A stretch of DNA of 5,293 bases from Planctomycetia bacterium (lineage in GTDB: Bacteria; Planctomycetota; Phycisphaerae; Phycisphaerales; SM1A02). Shown here in pieces: positions 1 to 5,293 of the stretch (within the stretch, counting starts at the first letter, position 1; every line of letters starts with the position of its first letter). The stretch covers positions 1-5,293 of the forward strand of contig SYHM01000056.1 in assembly GCA_005799205.1 (NCBI GenBank), read 5' to 3'. Below the pieces are notes generated by a model. That model was not told where the DNA came from. It worked only from the letters and a program-made list of their open reading frames with translations, and ran no database searches. A program made the translations under genes and the position numbers.

Positions 1-50
1 ATGACGACGATGCCGCGACGAAGGACGCTGCAGCCAAGGCTGCTCCATGA
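1..50 (+). CDS. 3' end of an upstream gene (partial), possibly the methionyl-tRNA synthetase body
   Basis: Reading codons from position 3, the sequence gives a short open tail, DDDAATKDAAAKAAP, closed by TGA at 48-50. The Ala/Lys/Asp-rich composition is typical of a flexible linker or C-terminal tail and carries no recognisable domain. Its stop overlaps the ATG of the next gene in an ATGA arrangement, so the two are very likely co-translated. The next gene encodes the tRNA-binding domain that in many bacteria is fused to the MetRS C-terminus through a variable linker. I therefore infer that this tail is the end of a metG product lacking that domain. The catalytic part is outside the window, so the identity is inference only; that it is coding rests on the overlap and the composition. 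Confidence 0.55.
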   Translation, partial: DDDAATKDAAAKAAP

Positions 51-442
51 GCGAGCCACTCCCGCCCATCGCGTACGAGCTCTTTTCGAAGATTGACTTT
101 CGTGTAGCGACGGTTCGAAGTGCGGTCGCTCACCCAAGCGCCGACAAACTGCTCAAGATTCAACTCGACGATGGCACCCCCGAAGGTCGGCAAGTCTGCG
201 CAGGAATCAAGGCGTGGTACGACCCGTCAACACTCATTGGCAAGCAGGTGATTATCGTTGCGAACCTCGAACCACGGCAGTTGCGCGGCGAAGTGAGCGC
301 TGGAATGATCCTCGCCGCGAGCGACCTACGAGAACTTGGTGCAGTGACCGCGCCGGCTGATCTCAAGCCAGGTCCCGATGAACGCGATGTCGTGCTCTTG
401 ACCGTCGATAAGGCGGTCAAAGCTGGCTCAAAGGTCAGCTAG
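47..442 (+). CDS. Free-standing tRNA-binding domain protein (MetRS beta subunit / EMAPII-like OB fold)
   Basis: This 131-residue protein is essentially one tRNA-binding OB-fold domain of the kind found at the C-terminus of bacterial MetRS, in EMAPII/Arc1p and in CsaA. Visible hallmarks are IDFRVATV (residues 16-23), HPSADKLLKIQLDDG (29-43), the CAGI segment (51-54), VANLEPRQLRG (71-81) with SAGMILA following (84-90), and the closing LLTVDKAVKAGSKVS. In MetRS this module raises affinity for tRNA and supports dimerisation. Here it is a separate gene whose ATG overlaps the preceding stop by 4 nt, so translational coupling is likely; no strong Shine-Dalgarno is visible, only a weak AAGG about 9 nt upstream. 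The region between LAASD and DVVLL is longer than in the shortest family members. CsaA or a YgjH-like protein are alternatives, but the MetRS-type wording and coupled context favour a MetRS beta subunit. Confidence 0.88.
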   Translation: MSEPLPPIAYELFSKIDFRVATVRSAVAHPSADKLLKIQLDDGTPEGRQVCAGIKAWYDPSTLIGKQVIIVANLEPRQLRGEVSAGMILAASDLRELGAVTAPADLKPGPDERDVVLLTVDKAVKAGSKVS

Positions 443-445
443 CGC

Positions 446-3292
446 TCACACACCAACTGACTGCGCATCGCGGTCACAGAGCATTCCACCATCGGATCGT
501 TGGCGCACAGTGCCATCGCGGCGCCATGAGCGATCGCAGCGCGGAAGCGACCGAAGGTCGGCAATCGTCACAACCTGCGCAGTCGCGTCGAGCTTGACTT
601 GCGAGACGCCGCACAAATCGGCGAGTTCGGACGCGAACGGCGCGAGCGTTCCGTGCGCATCGGGCAGCGTGCATGCGGCATCGAGCGGGTTTTCGATTCC
701 GAGGCTCTTGGCTCCCTCGAGCGCCTTCGATACAGCACTTCGAGCGAGCATCACATCTTTCCACCGTGCGTCGCGCGTGGTGAGTCGGCCTCCACGCGCA
801 GCGAGGTCAAGGTGCGTCTGCACGAAGAGCAGCGGAGCGTTCGCGCCGCGGAGCGCCATCCACGCCTCTTCGGCCGTGTGCGGAAGGAATGGCGCGAGCA
901 GTCGTACGAGCACTTCGACGGCGGTGCGCAGAACTGCCTGCGTCTGCCGCCGACGCGGGCTTGCCGCGGCGTCGCAGTAGAGGCGGTCCTTGACGGCTGC
1001 ACAGTAAACAGACGAGAGCGTTTCGTTACAGAAGTTGAAAAGCGCCAGGTGCGCGCGTCGGAAGTCGTAGTCGCTGTAGGCGGCACGAACTTCGGTTTCA
1101 AGTGCGACGAGTTCGCCCATCAGCCATCCATCAATTGACTCCGATGCAGAGGCGCACGCAAGCGCAATCACTTCGGATTCGGACCACGAAGGAGCGTCAT
1201 AAAGATTCGAGAGCAAGAACCGCAGCGTGTTCCGCACTTTTCGATACGACTCCCCTGCCACTTTGAAGTAGTCGAGGTCGATTCGGATGTCTCCGTCGTA
1301 GGCGACGCTTGAGACCCACCACCGAGCAACCTCGGCGCCGAAATCTTTCAGCAGCACATCGACATCAAGCGCGTTCCCAGCACTCTTACTCATCTTCTTG
1401 CCATCTCGATCGACGAGAAACCCGTGCGTGACGAGCGTGCGAAATGGGGCAGACCCGACCACACCGAGAGCAGGCAGCATCGACAGTTGAAACCACCCGC
1501 GGTGCTGGTCGCTGCCCTCGAGGTAGAGCTCGCTTGGAAATCCGACACCGCGATGACGCAGTACTGAGTTCCACGACGAGCCCGCTTCAAACCAGACATC
1601 AAAGATGTCGTAGAGCTTGGTGAGTTGGTCGAGCTTCAGCGTCTTGGGGGCATCGGGATCGCTTGCCGCGTCGTATGAGGCGAGCAACTCGCTCGGCGCG
1701 CGCGTGAACCAGGCGTCGCTGCCCTTGGTACGAACGCACTGGGCGACTGCGCGCACACTTGCCGCTGTCATGAAAATCCCCTCGTCACTCGTGCGAAAGG
1801 CTGGAATCGGCAAGCCCCACGCGCGCTGCCTGCTGATGCACCAGTCGGGACGATTCTCGATCATCCCTTTCATGCGGCTGTGACCCCACTGCGGCACAAA
1901 CTTGATCGAATTGTTGACTGCATCCATCGCCATCGATCGAAGTGACTCACCAGTGCGCGCCCCTGCCCCGACTGCCGGACGATCGACGCCGATGAACCAT
2001 TGCTCAGTGGCCCGAAAGATGACCGGCGTGCGACTGCGCCAATCGTGTGGATACGAGTGGGTGAAATCGAGCGCGTGCACGAGGTGACCGCTCGTGCGGA
2101 GGTGTTCGACCACAAGCCCATTCGCGTCCCACACGATCTTGCCTTGCAACCACTGTGGAACGGTCGCGTCGAAGGTGCCATCTCCCTGCACAGGGCAGTA
2201 AATCTCGAGGCCCTCGCGCAGACCCGTTCGGTAGTCGTCGTCGCCGTGGCCCGGAGCAGTGTGGACGAGCCCTGTGCCATCTTCCATCGTGACATAGTCA
2301 GCGGCAACGATGCGACCCGTTCGGTCACAGAAGGGATGTCGATACTCGAGCCCGACCAGCGCGCTACCCAGAACCGTCGCGAGCGACTTGACCGCAGTGG
2401 CACCCACAAGCGTGGTGACCTTTGCGAGCATCTCTGCCGCGATGACCGTGAGTGCGCCGTCCAACTCAACGAGCGCATAGTGATGGGTTGGATGCACCGC
2501 AATGGCGAGGTTGGCAGGAAGCGTCCATGGCGTCGTCGTCCAGATCATGAACGAGGGCGTGCATTCGCATTCGACTCCAAACACCGCATCGACCTTTGCG
2601 CGGTCAGCCGCTTCGAAATCAACATAGATCGATGGATCGACTCGATCTTCATACTCGAGTTCTGCTTCGGCAAGGGCGGTCTGATTGGCGATCGACCAGT
2701 GCACCGGCTTCAACTGACGAAAGACGAAGCCTCGTTCGAGCAATCCTGCAAAGACTTCGAGCGTTCCCGCCTCGTACTCGGGCTGCATCGTGAAGTACGG
2801 ATTCTCATAGTCAGCAAGCGTGAGCAGCCGCTGCATCTGCGTGCTCTGCGCCTTGATCTGCTTGGTCGCGTAGGCGGCGCACTCTCTGCGGATCGCCATC
2901 CGACGATGATCGTCACTCAGTGTGTCGATCTTCGCGGCTTTGCCGCTTTCGACGAGGGTCGTCATCACACGGTGTTCGATCGGAAGTCCGTGGCAATCCC
3001 ATCCTGGGATGTAGTGGCAGTTGCGACCTTCCATTCCCACGCTGCGCACCACGATGTCCTTCAGCACCTTGTTGAGCAGATGGCCGACATGAATCGACCC
3101 GTTGGCATAGGGAGGTCCGTCATGAAAGACAAACGGAGGCGCACCAGCGCGCGCCGACGCGACTGCCTCGGCGATGTCGGCAGACTGCCAGCGCGCGAGC
3201 GTCGCAGGCTCTGCCTGAGCGAGATTCGCCTTCATCGGAAACGAAGTCTTCGGTAGGTTCAGCGTCGGCTTGTAGTCAGGAGTCTCGCCCAT
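446..3292 (-). CDS. ileS: Isoleucyl-tRNA synthetase (IleRS, type 1)
   Basis: This class I synthetase charges tRNA-Ile with isoleucine in the cytoplasm and hydrolyses mischarged Val-tRNA. From the chosen start it has 948 residues, normal for a full-length bacterial enzyme. Landmarks: the N-terminal DYKPTLNLPKTSFPM; DGPPYANGSIHVGH with the HIGH-type signature at 68-71; GWDCHGLPIEH; the CP1 editing domain at about 195-395, with WTTTPWTLPANLA (251-263) and GTGLVHTAPGHGDDDY (339-354); WCISRQRAWGLPIP; LEGSDQHRGWFQ; KMSKS at 633-637; an anticodon-binding helical region; and a C-terminal zinc-ribbon segment. That last part is degenerate, with C919-x2-S922 and C939-x2-D942 where two CxxC pairs are expected. 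The ATG at 3290-3292 was chosen because family homology begins right after it. A GTG at 3371-3373 would add 27 unrelated residues and overlap the gene upstream. There is no obvious Shine-Dalgarno. The stop lies 3 nt from the stop of the converging gene. Confidence 0.98.
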   Translation of the reverse strand: MGETPDYKPTLNLPKTSFPMKANLAQAEPATLARWQSADIAEAVASARAGAPPFVFHDGPPYANGSIHVGHLLNKVLKDIVVRSVGMEGRNCHYIPGWDCHGLPIEHRVMTTLVESGKAAKIDTLSDDHRRMAIRRECAAYATKQIKAQSTQMQRLLTLADYENPYFTMQPEYEAGTLEVFAGLLERGFVFRQLKPVHWSIANQTALAEAELEYEDRVDPSIYVDFEAADRAKVDAVFGVECECTPSFMIWTTTPWTLPANLAIAVHPTHHYALVELDGALTVIAAEMLAKVTTLVGATAVKSLATVLGSALVGLEYRHPFCDRTGRIVAADYVTMEDGTGLVHTAPGHGDDDYRTGLREGLEIYCPVQGDGTFDATVPQWLQGKIVWDANGLVVEHLRTSGHLVHALDFTHSYPHDWRSRTPVIFRATEQWFIGVDRPAVGAGARTGESLRSMAMDAVNNSIKFVPQWGHSRMKGMIENRPDWCISRQRAWGLPIPAFRTSDEGIFMTAASVRAVAQCVRTKGSDAWFTRAPSELLASYDAASDPDAPKTLKLDQLTKLYDIFDVWFEAGSSWNSVLRHRGVGFPSELYLEGSDQHRGWFQLSMLPALGVVGSAPFRTLVTHGFLVDRDGKKMSKSAGNALDVDVLLKDFGAEVARWWVSSVAYDGDIRIDLDYFKVAGESYRKVRNTLRFLLSNLYDAPSWSESEVIALACASASESIDGWLMGELVALETEVRAAYSDYDFRRAHLALFNFCNETLSSVYCAAVKDRLYCDAAASPRRRQTQAVLRTAVEVLVRLLAPFLPHTAEEAWMALRGANAPLLFVQTHLDLAARGGRLTTRDARWKDVMLARSAVSKALEGAKSLGIENPLDAACTLPDAHGTLAPFASELADLCGVSQVKLDATAQVVTIADLRSLPRCDRSWRRDGTVRQRSDGGMLCDRDAQSVGV
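467..538 (-). other. Degenerate C-terminal zinc-ribbon segment of IleRS
   Basis: Within ileS, residues 919-942 read C-D-R-S-W ... L-C-D-R-D. Aligned by eye with the E. coli IleRS C-terminus (C-P-R-C-W ... I-C-G-R-C), the first Cys of each pair is kept with the same 20-residue spacing, and the flanking Arg and Trp are kept, while the second Cys of each pair is Ser and Asp. Reading is continuous in frame through this segment to the TGA at 446-448. Whether metal is still bound through Cys/Asp ligands cannot be told from sequence. Confidence 0.75.
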
Positions 3293-3353
3293 GAGAATGG
3301 CGAGTGTAATGCGGGGTTGTTCGAGGGTTGATCGTCCTGAGATCCCCAGCCAG

Positions 3354-3587
3354 TCACTCAGGTCTTGGATCACCCGGCTTCACGACTTCATCAAGGTATT
3401 TCTGAAAGTCGGCAAGGTGGTACGAGATGAAACAGAACGCATGGTGAAGGGCAAACCACTCGATATCGGTAGGGTCCTTCGTGAGATCTGCGCGCTGGCG
3501 GTTGAGTTCGGCGAGAATCGGTTCGACCTTCATCCCACCAAGGTAGCGGTGGCGCTCAAGCGGCGTTGGCGGTCCCCGCGACTCCAT
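3354..3587 (-). CDS. Small conserved-looking protein of unknown function (77 aa)
   Basis: I do not recognise a named family. The 77-residue product has a basic, proline-containing N-terminus, then what look like two helices: EPILAELNRQRADLTKDP (22-39) and a second from about residue 42 holding EWFALHHAFCFISYH and ADFQKYLDEVV. A short tail, KPGDPRPE, closes it. There is no signal peptide or convincing membrane segment. The amphipathic pattern, the aromatic/His-rich HHAFCFISYH core and the tight fit between two real genes argue that it is coding. From the ATG at 3585-3587 it overlaps the end of the DUF1444 gene by 32 nt in another frame, which suggests translational coupling. An alternative ATG at 3531-3533 (residue 19) would remove the overlap, but neither start has a clear Shine-Dalgarno. 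ileS follows after 61 nt. Its function is unknown; co-transcription with ileS is inferred. Confidence 0.7.
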   Translation of the reverse strand: MESRGPPTPLERHRYLGGMKVEPILAELNRQRADLTKDPTDIEWFALHHAFCFISYHLADFQKYLDEVVKPGDPRPE

Positions 3588-4365
3588 CTCGAGTCACGAT
3601 GAAAAAGTCACTCGTGATCGGATAGGGCAAGCGTGAGTAGTCACGCGCGATACGCGAGCGAACCCGTTCAAGGAAGGGCTCGGGACCATACGAGAGTGCG
3701 ATAAACACATCTCGCGCGGGAGTCGCGACATAGAAGTCGCCGCGCAGTTCTTTCGCGAGACGCTCATGCAGCCTCGTGAGCAGCAGTCGTGCCGCGTCGT
3801 ACCCATCCTTGAGCGAGAGCAGTGCGGCGCGTCCGCCATCATGGCTGGCGATCACTTGCACCTGCAAGTCAGGCGCGTACGACCCAAGGTTCTGTCGAGC
3901 GATCTCCTCAAGATCTTCTGGTCCGATCCCCCATCGGACCATCTGCTCAGTCGAGACGCTCACGGTCATTTCTGGCATGTCCATCACAAACACAATCACC
4001 GTTCCGTTCACATACGGAAGATGCGCAATCGACTGGCGGTCGACTCCATCGAAGATCGACTCAGGCTGGATGCGCGGCATGATTCGGTGACGGGCAACTG
4101 CAAACGGGATCAGGCTTGCCCCAACCGAGTCTCCCTCAAAGATGCGGTCGAAGTAACCCCGCACGAAGGAAGCTCCGCGCTGTGGGTCCTGCTGCACCAT
4201 GCGAAAGAGATTCTCGAGCCCCATCGATTTGCCATCAACGGTCAGTTTCAGCGCCGATACGACTTCAACGGGTCGGTGCGAGTACCAACCCCTCAAGAGA
4301 TTCTCGACGGCATGCGTGAATTCCTTCGAGTCCTCTGGTAACCGGTCACTGTGTGAATCATCCAT
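3556..4365 (-). CDS. DUF1444 (UPF0354, YtpQ-like) protein
   Basis: This 269-residue protein matches, as I recall it, the pattern of Bacillus YtpQ/DUF1444 proteins, whose function is not established. Shared landmarks are a central MPRI segment (96-99) where YtpQ has its YPVIRS stretch, a hydrophobic strand VNGTVIVFVMDMP (119-131), the helix GPEDLEEIARQNL (148-160), the strongest marker KDGYDAARLL (186-195), and VATPARDVFIAL (213-224). It ends with LPYPITSDFFIVTRDG (246-261). There is no signal peptide or membrane helix, so it is probably cytoplasmic. The ATG at 4363-4365 was chosen because GGAGG sits 8 nt upstream. An in-frame ATG at 4408-4410 would add 15 Arg/Lys-rich residues and bury that ribosome site inside the gene. 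It appears to be the first gene of a leftward unit with the small ORF and ileS. Family assignment is good; role is unknown. Confidence 0.85.
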   Translation of the reverse strand: MDDSHSDRLPEDSKEFTHAVENLLRGWYSHRPVEVVSALKLTVDGKSMGLENLFRMVQQDPQRGASFVRGYFDRIFEGDSVGASLIPFAVARHRIMPRIQPESIFDGVDRQSIAHLPYVNGTVIVFVMDMPEMTVSVSTEQMVRWGIGPEDLEEIARQNLGSYAPDLQVQVIASHDGGRAALLSLKDGYDAARLLLTRLHERLAKELRGDFYVATPARDVFIALSYGPEPFLERVRSRIARDYSRLPYPITSDFFIVTRDGVAGTANAA

Positions 4366-4373
4366 GGTTCTGC

Positions 4374-4378
4374 CCTCC
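4374..4378 (-). promoter_or_regulatory. Shine-Dalgarno of the DUF1444 gene
   Basis: The minus strand reads GGAGG followed by an 8-nt spacer (GCAGAACC) and ATG at 4365. This is the only textbook ribosome-binding site in the window, and it decides the start in favour of the 269-residue form over the 284-residue one. Confidence 0.75.
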
Positions 4379-4426
4379 GCTCGTTTGCGCCTCGGCACAC
4401 ACTGGAACATCGTGCCGCTAGGCTGA

Positions 4427-4437
4427 CTATCGGATAG
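4427..4437. repeat. Short perfect inverted repeat in the divergent region
   Basis: CTATCGGATAG is a 5-bp perfect inverted repeat around one central base, and GATAG recurs once more at 4475-4479. It could be a small operator half-site pair or chance; 5-bp arms are too short to claim function. Confidence 0.25.
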
Positions 4438-4455
4438 AAATAGACCGCTGACGAG

Positions 4456-4486
4456 TTGACTTCACGATTTCTTCGATAGGTTTATT
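4456..4486 (+). promoter_or_regulatory. Weak candidate sigma70-type promoter for kdsA
   Basis: TTGACT at 4456-4461 resembles a -35 box. Downstream -10 candidates are poor or badly spaced: TAGGTT at 4477-4482 (15-nt spacer) and TTTATT at 4481-4486 (19-nt spacer). If the second were used, the leader before the kdsA ATG would be very short. The location in the divergent gap is right, but the match is marginal. Confidence 0.2.
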
Positions 4487-4505
4487 GCGCCAAACACCCT
4501 AGATC

Positions 4506-5293
4506 ATGCTTGACTTCCCACGCTTTTTTTCGCAGTCGGCAGCGCCGAGTAGGCGGGGTCCCCTGCTGATTGTTGCAGGTCCATGTGTGCTCGAAAGTGA
4601 TGCCATCAACCTGCGTATCGGCGAAACACTACGCGATGCCTGTACCCAGCATGGACTTTCATTCGTGTTCAAAGCGAGTTTCGACAAGGCCAATCGTTCG
4701 AGCGTCTCAAGTCCGCGCGGTCCAGGTCTCGACCGTGGCTGCGACATGCTTGCGAACCTGAAGTCCTCGCTCGGGGTGCCTGTCACAACCGACATCCATG
4801 AGCCTTCGCAGGCGGCGCGCGCCGCGCAGGCGGTCGACATTTTGCAGATTCCTGCCTTTCTCGCACGTCAGACCGACTTGCTGGCGGCCGCCGCAGCGAC
4901 GGGGCGCCCTGTGAACATCAAGAAGGGGCAGTTCATGGCCCCCGCAGAAATGCGAGGTGCCCTGGGAAAGTTGCGCGAAGCTGGCGCCCGTGACGTCATG
5001 TTCACTGAGCGCGGGACATTCTTTGGCTACCACCGGCTCGTGAACGACTTTGCCGGCATAGGCGAGATGCTCGAAATGGGAGTCCCCGTCTGCTTCGACG
5101 CGACTCACTCAACGCAACGTCCTGGGGAGGGAACAACCAGCGGAGGCCAACCAGAGCGTGCCCCCCTGCTTGCGAAGGCGGCGGTCGCCGCTGGAGTCGA
5201 CGCACTATTCATCGAGTGCCATCCGACTCCTGCGTCGAGCCTGAGTGACCGCGCGACGATTCAGCCACTCGACCAGATGCCTGCACTTCTGCG
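4506..5293 (+). CDS. kdsA: 3-deoxy-D-manno-octulosonate 8-phosphate synthase, metal-dependent class (3' truncated by window)
   Basis: KdsA condenses phosphoenolpyruvate with arabinose 5-phosphate to KDO-8-phosphate, the cytoplasmic step feeding KDO into LPS inner core. The visible 262 residues run without a stop to the window edge; about 10-25 residues should be missing. Markers are VAGPCVLES (23-31), FKASFDKANRSS (55-66), TTDIHEPSQA (94-103), IPAFLARQTDLL (115-126), NIKKGQF (137-143), FTERGTFFGY (166-175), FDATHSTQ (197-204) and FIECHPTP (235-242). Cys27, His201, Glu237 and Asp248 occupy the four metal-ligand positions known from the Aquifex enzyme. Where the metal-independent E. coli type has Asn, this one has Cys, so it belongs to the metal-dependent class. 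The ATG is fixed by an in-frame TAG at 4500-4502. No Shine-Dalgarno precedes it. A run of seven T at 4524-4530 lies in codons 7-9. Confidence 0.96.
   Translation, partial: MLDFPRFFSQSAAPSRRGPLLIVAGPCVLESDAINLRIGETLRDACTQHGLSFVFKASFDKANRSSVSSPRGPGLDRGCDMLANLKSSLGVPVTTDIHEPSQAARAAQAVDILQIPAFLARQTDLLAAAAATGRPVNIKKGQFMAPAEMRGALGKLREAGARDVMFTERGTFFGYHRLVNDFAGIGEMLEMGVPVCFDATHSTQRPGEGTTSGGQPERAPLLAKAAVAAGVDALFIECHPTPASSLSDRATIQPLDQMPALL

Larger units (their letters stand above)
4366..4505. other. Divergent intergenic region between the DUF1444 gene and kdsA
   Basis: This 140-nt stretch separates two genes reading outward and should hold promoters for both the leftward unit and kdsA. It is locally more AT-rich around 4426-4490 than the flanking genes. 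It contains a small inverted repeat (4427-4437) and a possible -35 element on the + strand (4456-4461). No T-tailed hairpin, tRNA-like fold or open frame of note was seen. Confidence 0.6.

Noticed and set aside
446..560. Frameshift near the 3' end of ileS, suspected because the zinc ribbon lacks two Cys
   Set aside because: The existing frame aligns through the ribbon with preserved spacing and flanking residues, and the other minus frame I could follow shows no CxxC pair. Substitution explains it better.
599..1138. 179-codon + strand open frame opposite the 3' part of ileS
   Set aside because: It is antisense to the IleRS anticodon-binding region, with arginine-rich shadow composition and no motif.
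2000..3256. 418-codon open frame on the + strand opposite ileS
   Set aside because: It lies entirely antisense to well-conserved ileS sequence. Its translation is Arg/Asp/His-rich with no recognisable domain, as expected of the complement of a GC-rich gene.
3293..3353. Terminator, attenuator or T-box leader ahead of ileS
   Set aside because: The 61-nt gap shows no stable hairpin with a T tract and no T-box-like element; it is too short for a T-box.
3293..3373. Longer ileS from the GTG at 3371-3373
   Set aside because: The 27 added residues have no IleRS character and would overlap the upstream ORF. Family similarity starts just after the ATG at 3290-3292.
3766..4341. 191-codon + strand open frame opposite the DUF1444 gene
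   Set aside because: The minus-strand frame matches a known family and has a strong ribosome site; the + frame has no family-like features.
4366..4505. Small RNA, tRNA or riboswitch in the divergent gap
   Set aside because: No tRNA-like arms or long complementary stems were visible, only 5-bp arms.
4707..5108. 133-codon minus-strand open frame opposite kdsA
   Set aside because: It is a shadow of unambiguous KdsA coding sequence.
1..5293. CRISPR array, insertion sequence, prophage or defence system
   Set aside because: There are no spaced direct repeats, terminal inverted repeats, or transposase or defence motifs. The genes are housekeeping or uncharacterised single-domain proteins.

Overview
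The window shows no mobile element, repeat array or RNA gene. It is a compact housekeeping segment built from aminoacyl-tRNA synthetase and LPS-precursor genes, with two uncharacterised genes between them. Base composition is moderately GC-rich by eye. A KDO-8-phosphate synthase gene points to a Gram-negative-type envelope. The IleRS wording (for example WSIANQTALAEAELEYEDR) is the kind I associate with Planctomycetota. That placement is an impression from sequence style, not a search result.

Layout, left to right. (1) Positions 1-50 hold the last codons of a + strand gene ending in an Ala/Lys/Asp-rich tail. (2) Positions 47-442 (+) encode a 131-residue EMAPII/MetRS-beta type tRNA-binding domain, joined to the previous gene by an ATGA overlap. 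The pair looks like a methionyl-tRNA synthetase split in its linker, although the upstream body lies outside the window. (3) Positions 446-3292 (-) hold a full-length ileS, tail-to-tail with the preceding gene and only 3 nt away. (4) Positions 3354-3587 (-) encode a small 77-residue protein of unknown function. (5) Positions 3556-4365 (-) encode a DUF1444/YtpQ-like protein with a strong Shine-Dalgarno sequence. (6) Positions 4366-4505 are a 140-nt divergent intergenic region, the only sizeable non-coding stretch. (7) From 4506 to the window end (+) lies the first 262 codons of kdsA, of the metal-dependent class; it runs off the edge.

DUF1444, the small ORF and ileS are co-directional and tightly packed (a 32-nt overlap, then a 61-nt gap). 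They probably form one transcription unit reading leftward from the divergent region, while kdsA reads rightward. The most notable points are the separately encoded tRNA-binding domain, an IleRS C-terminal zinc ribbon in which the second Cys of each CxxC pair is replaced, and the unexplained DUF1444/small-protein pair ahead of ileS. I found nothing that amounts to a clear new system.
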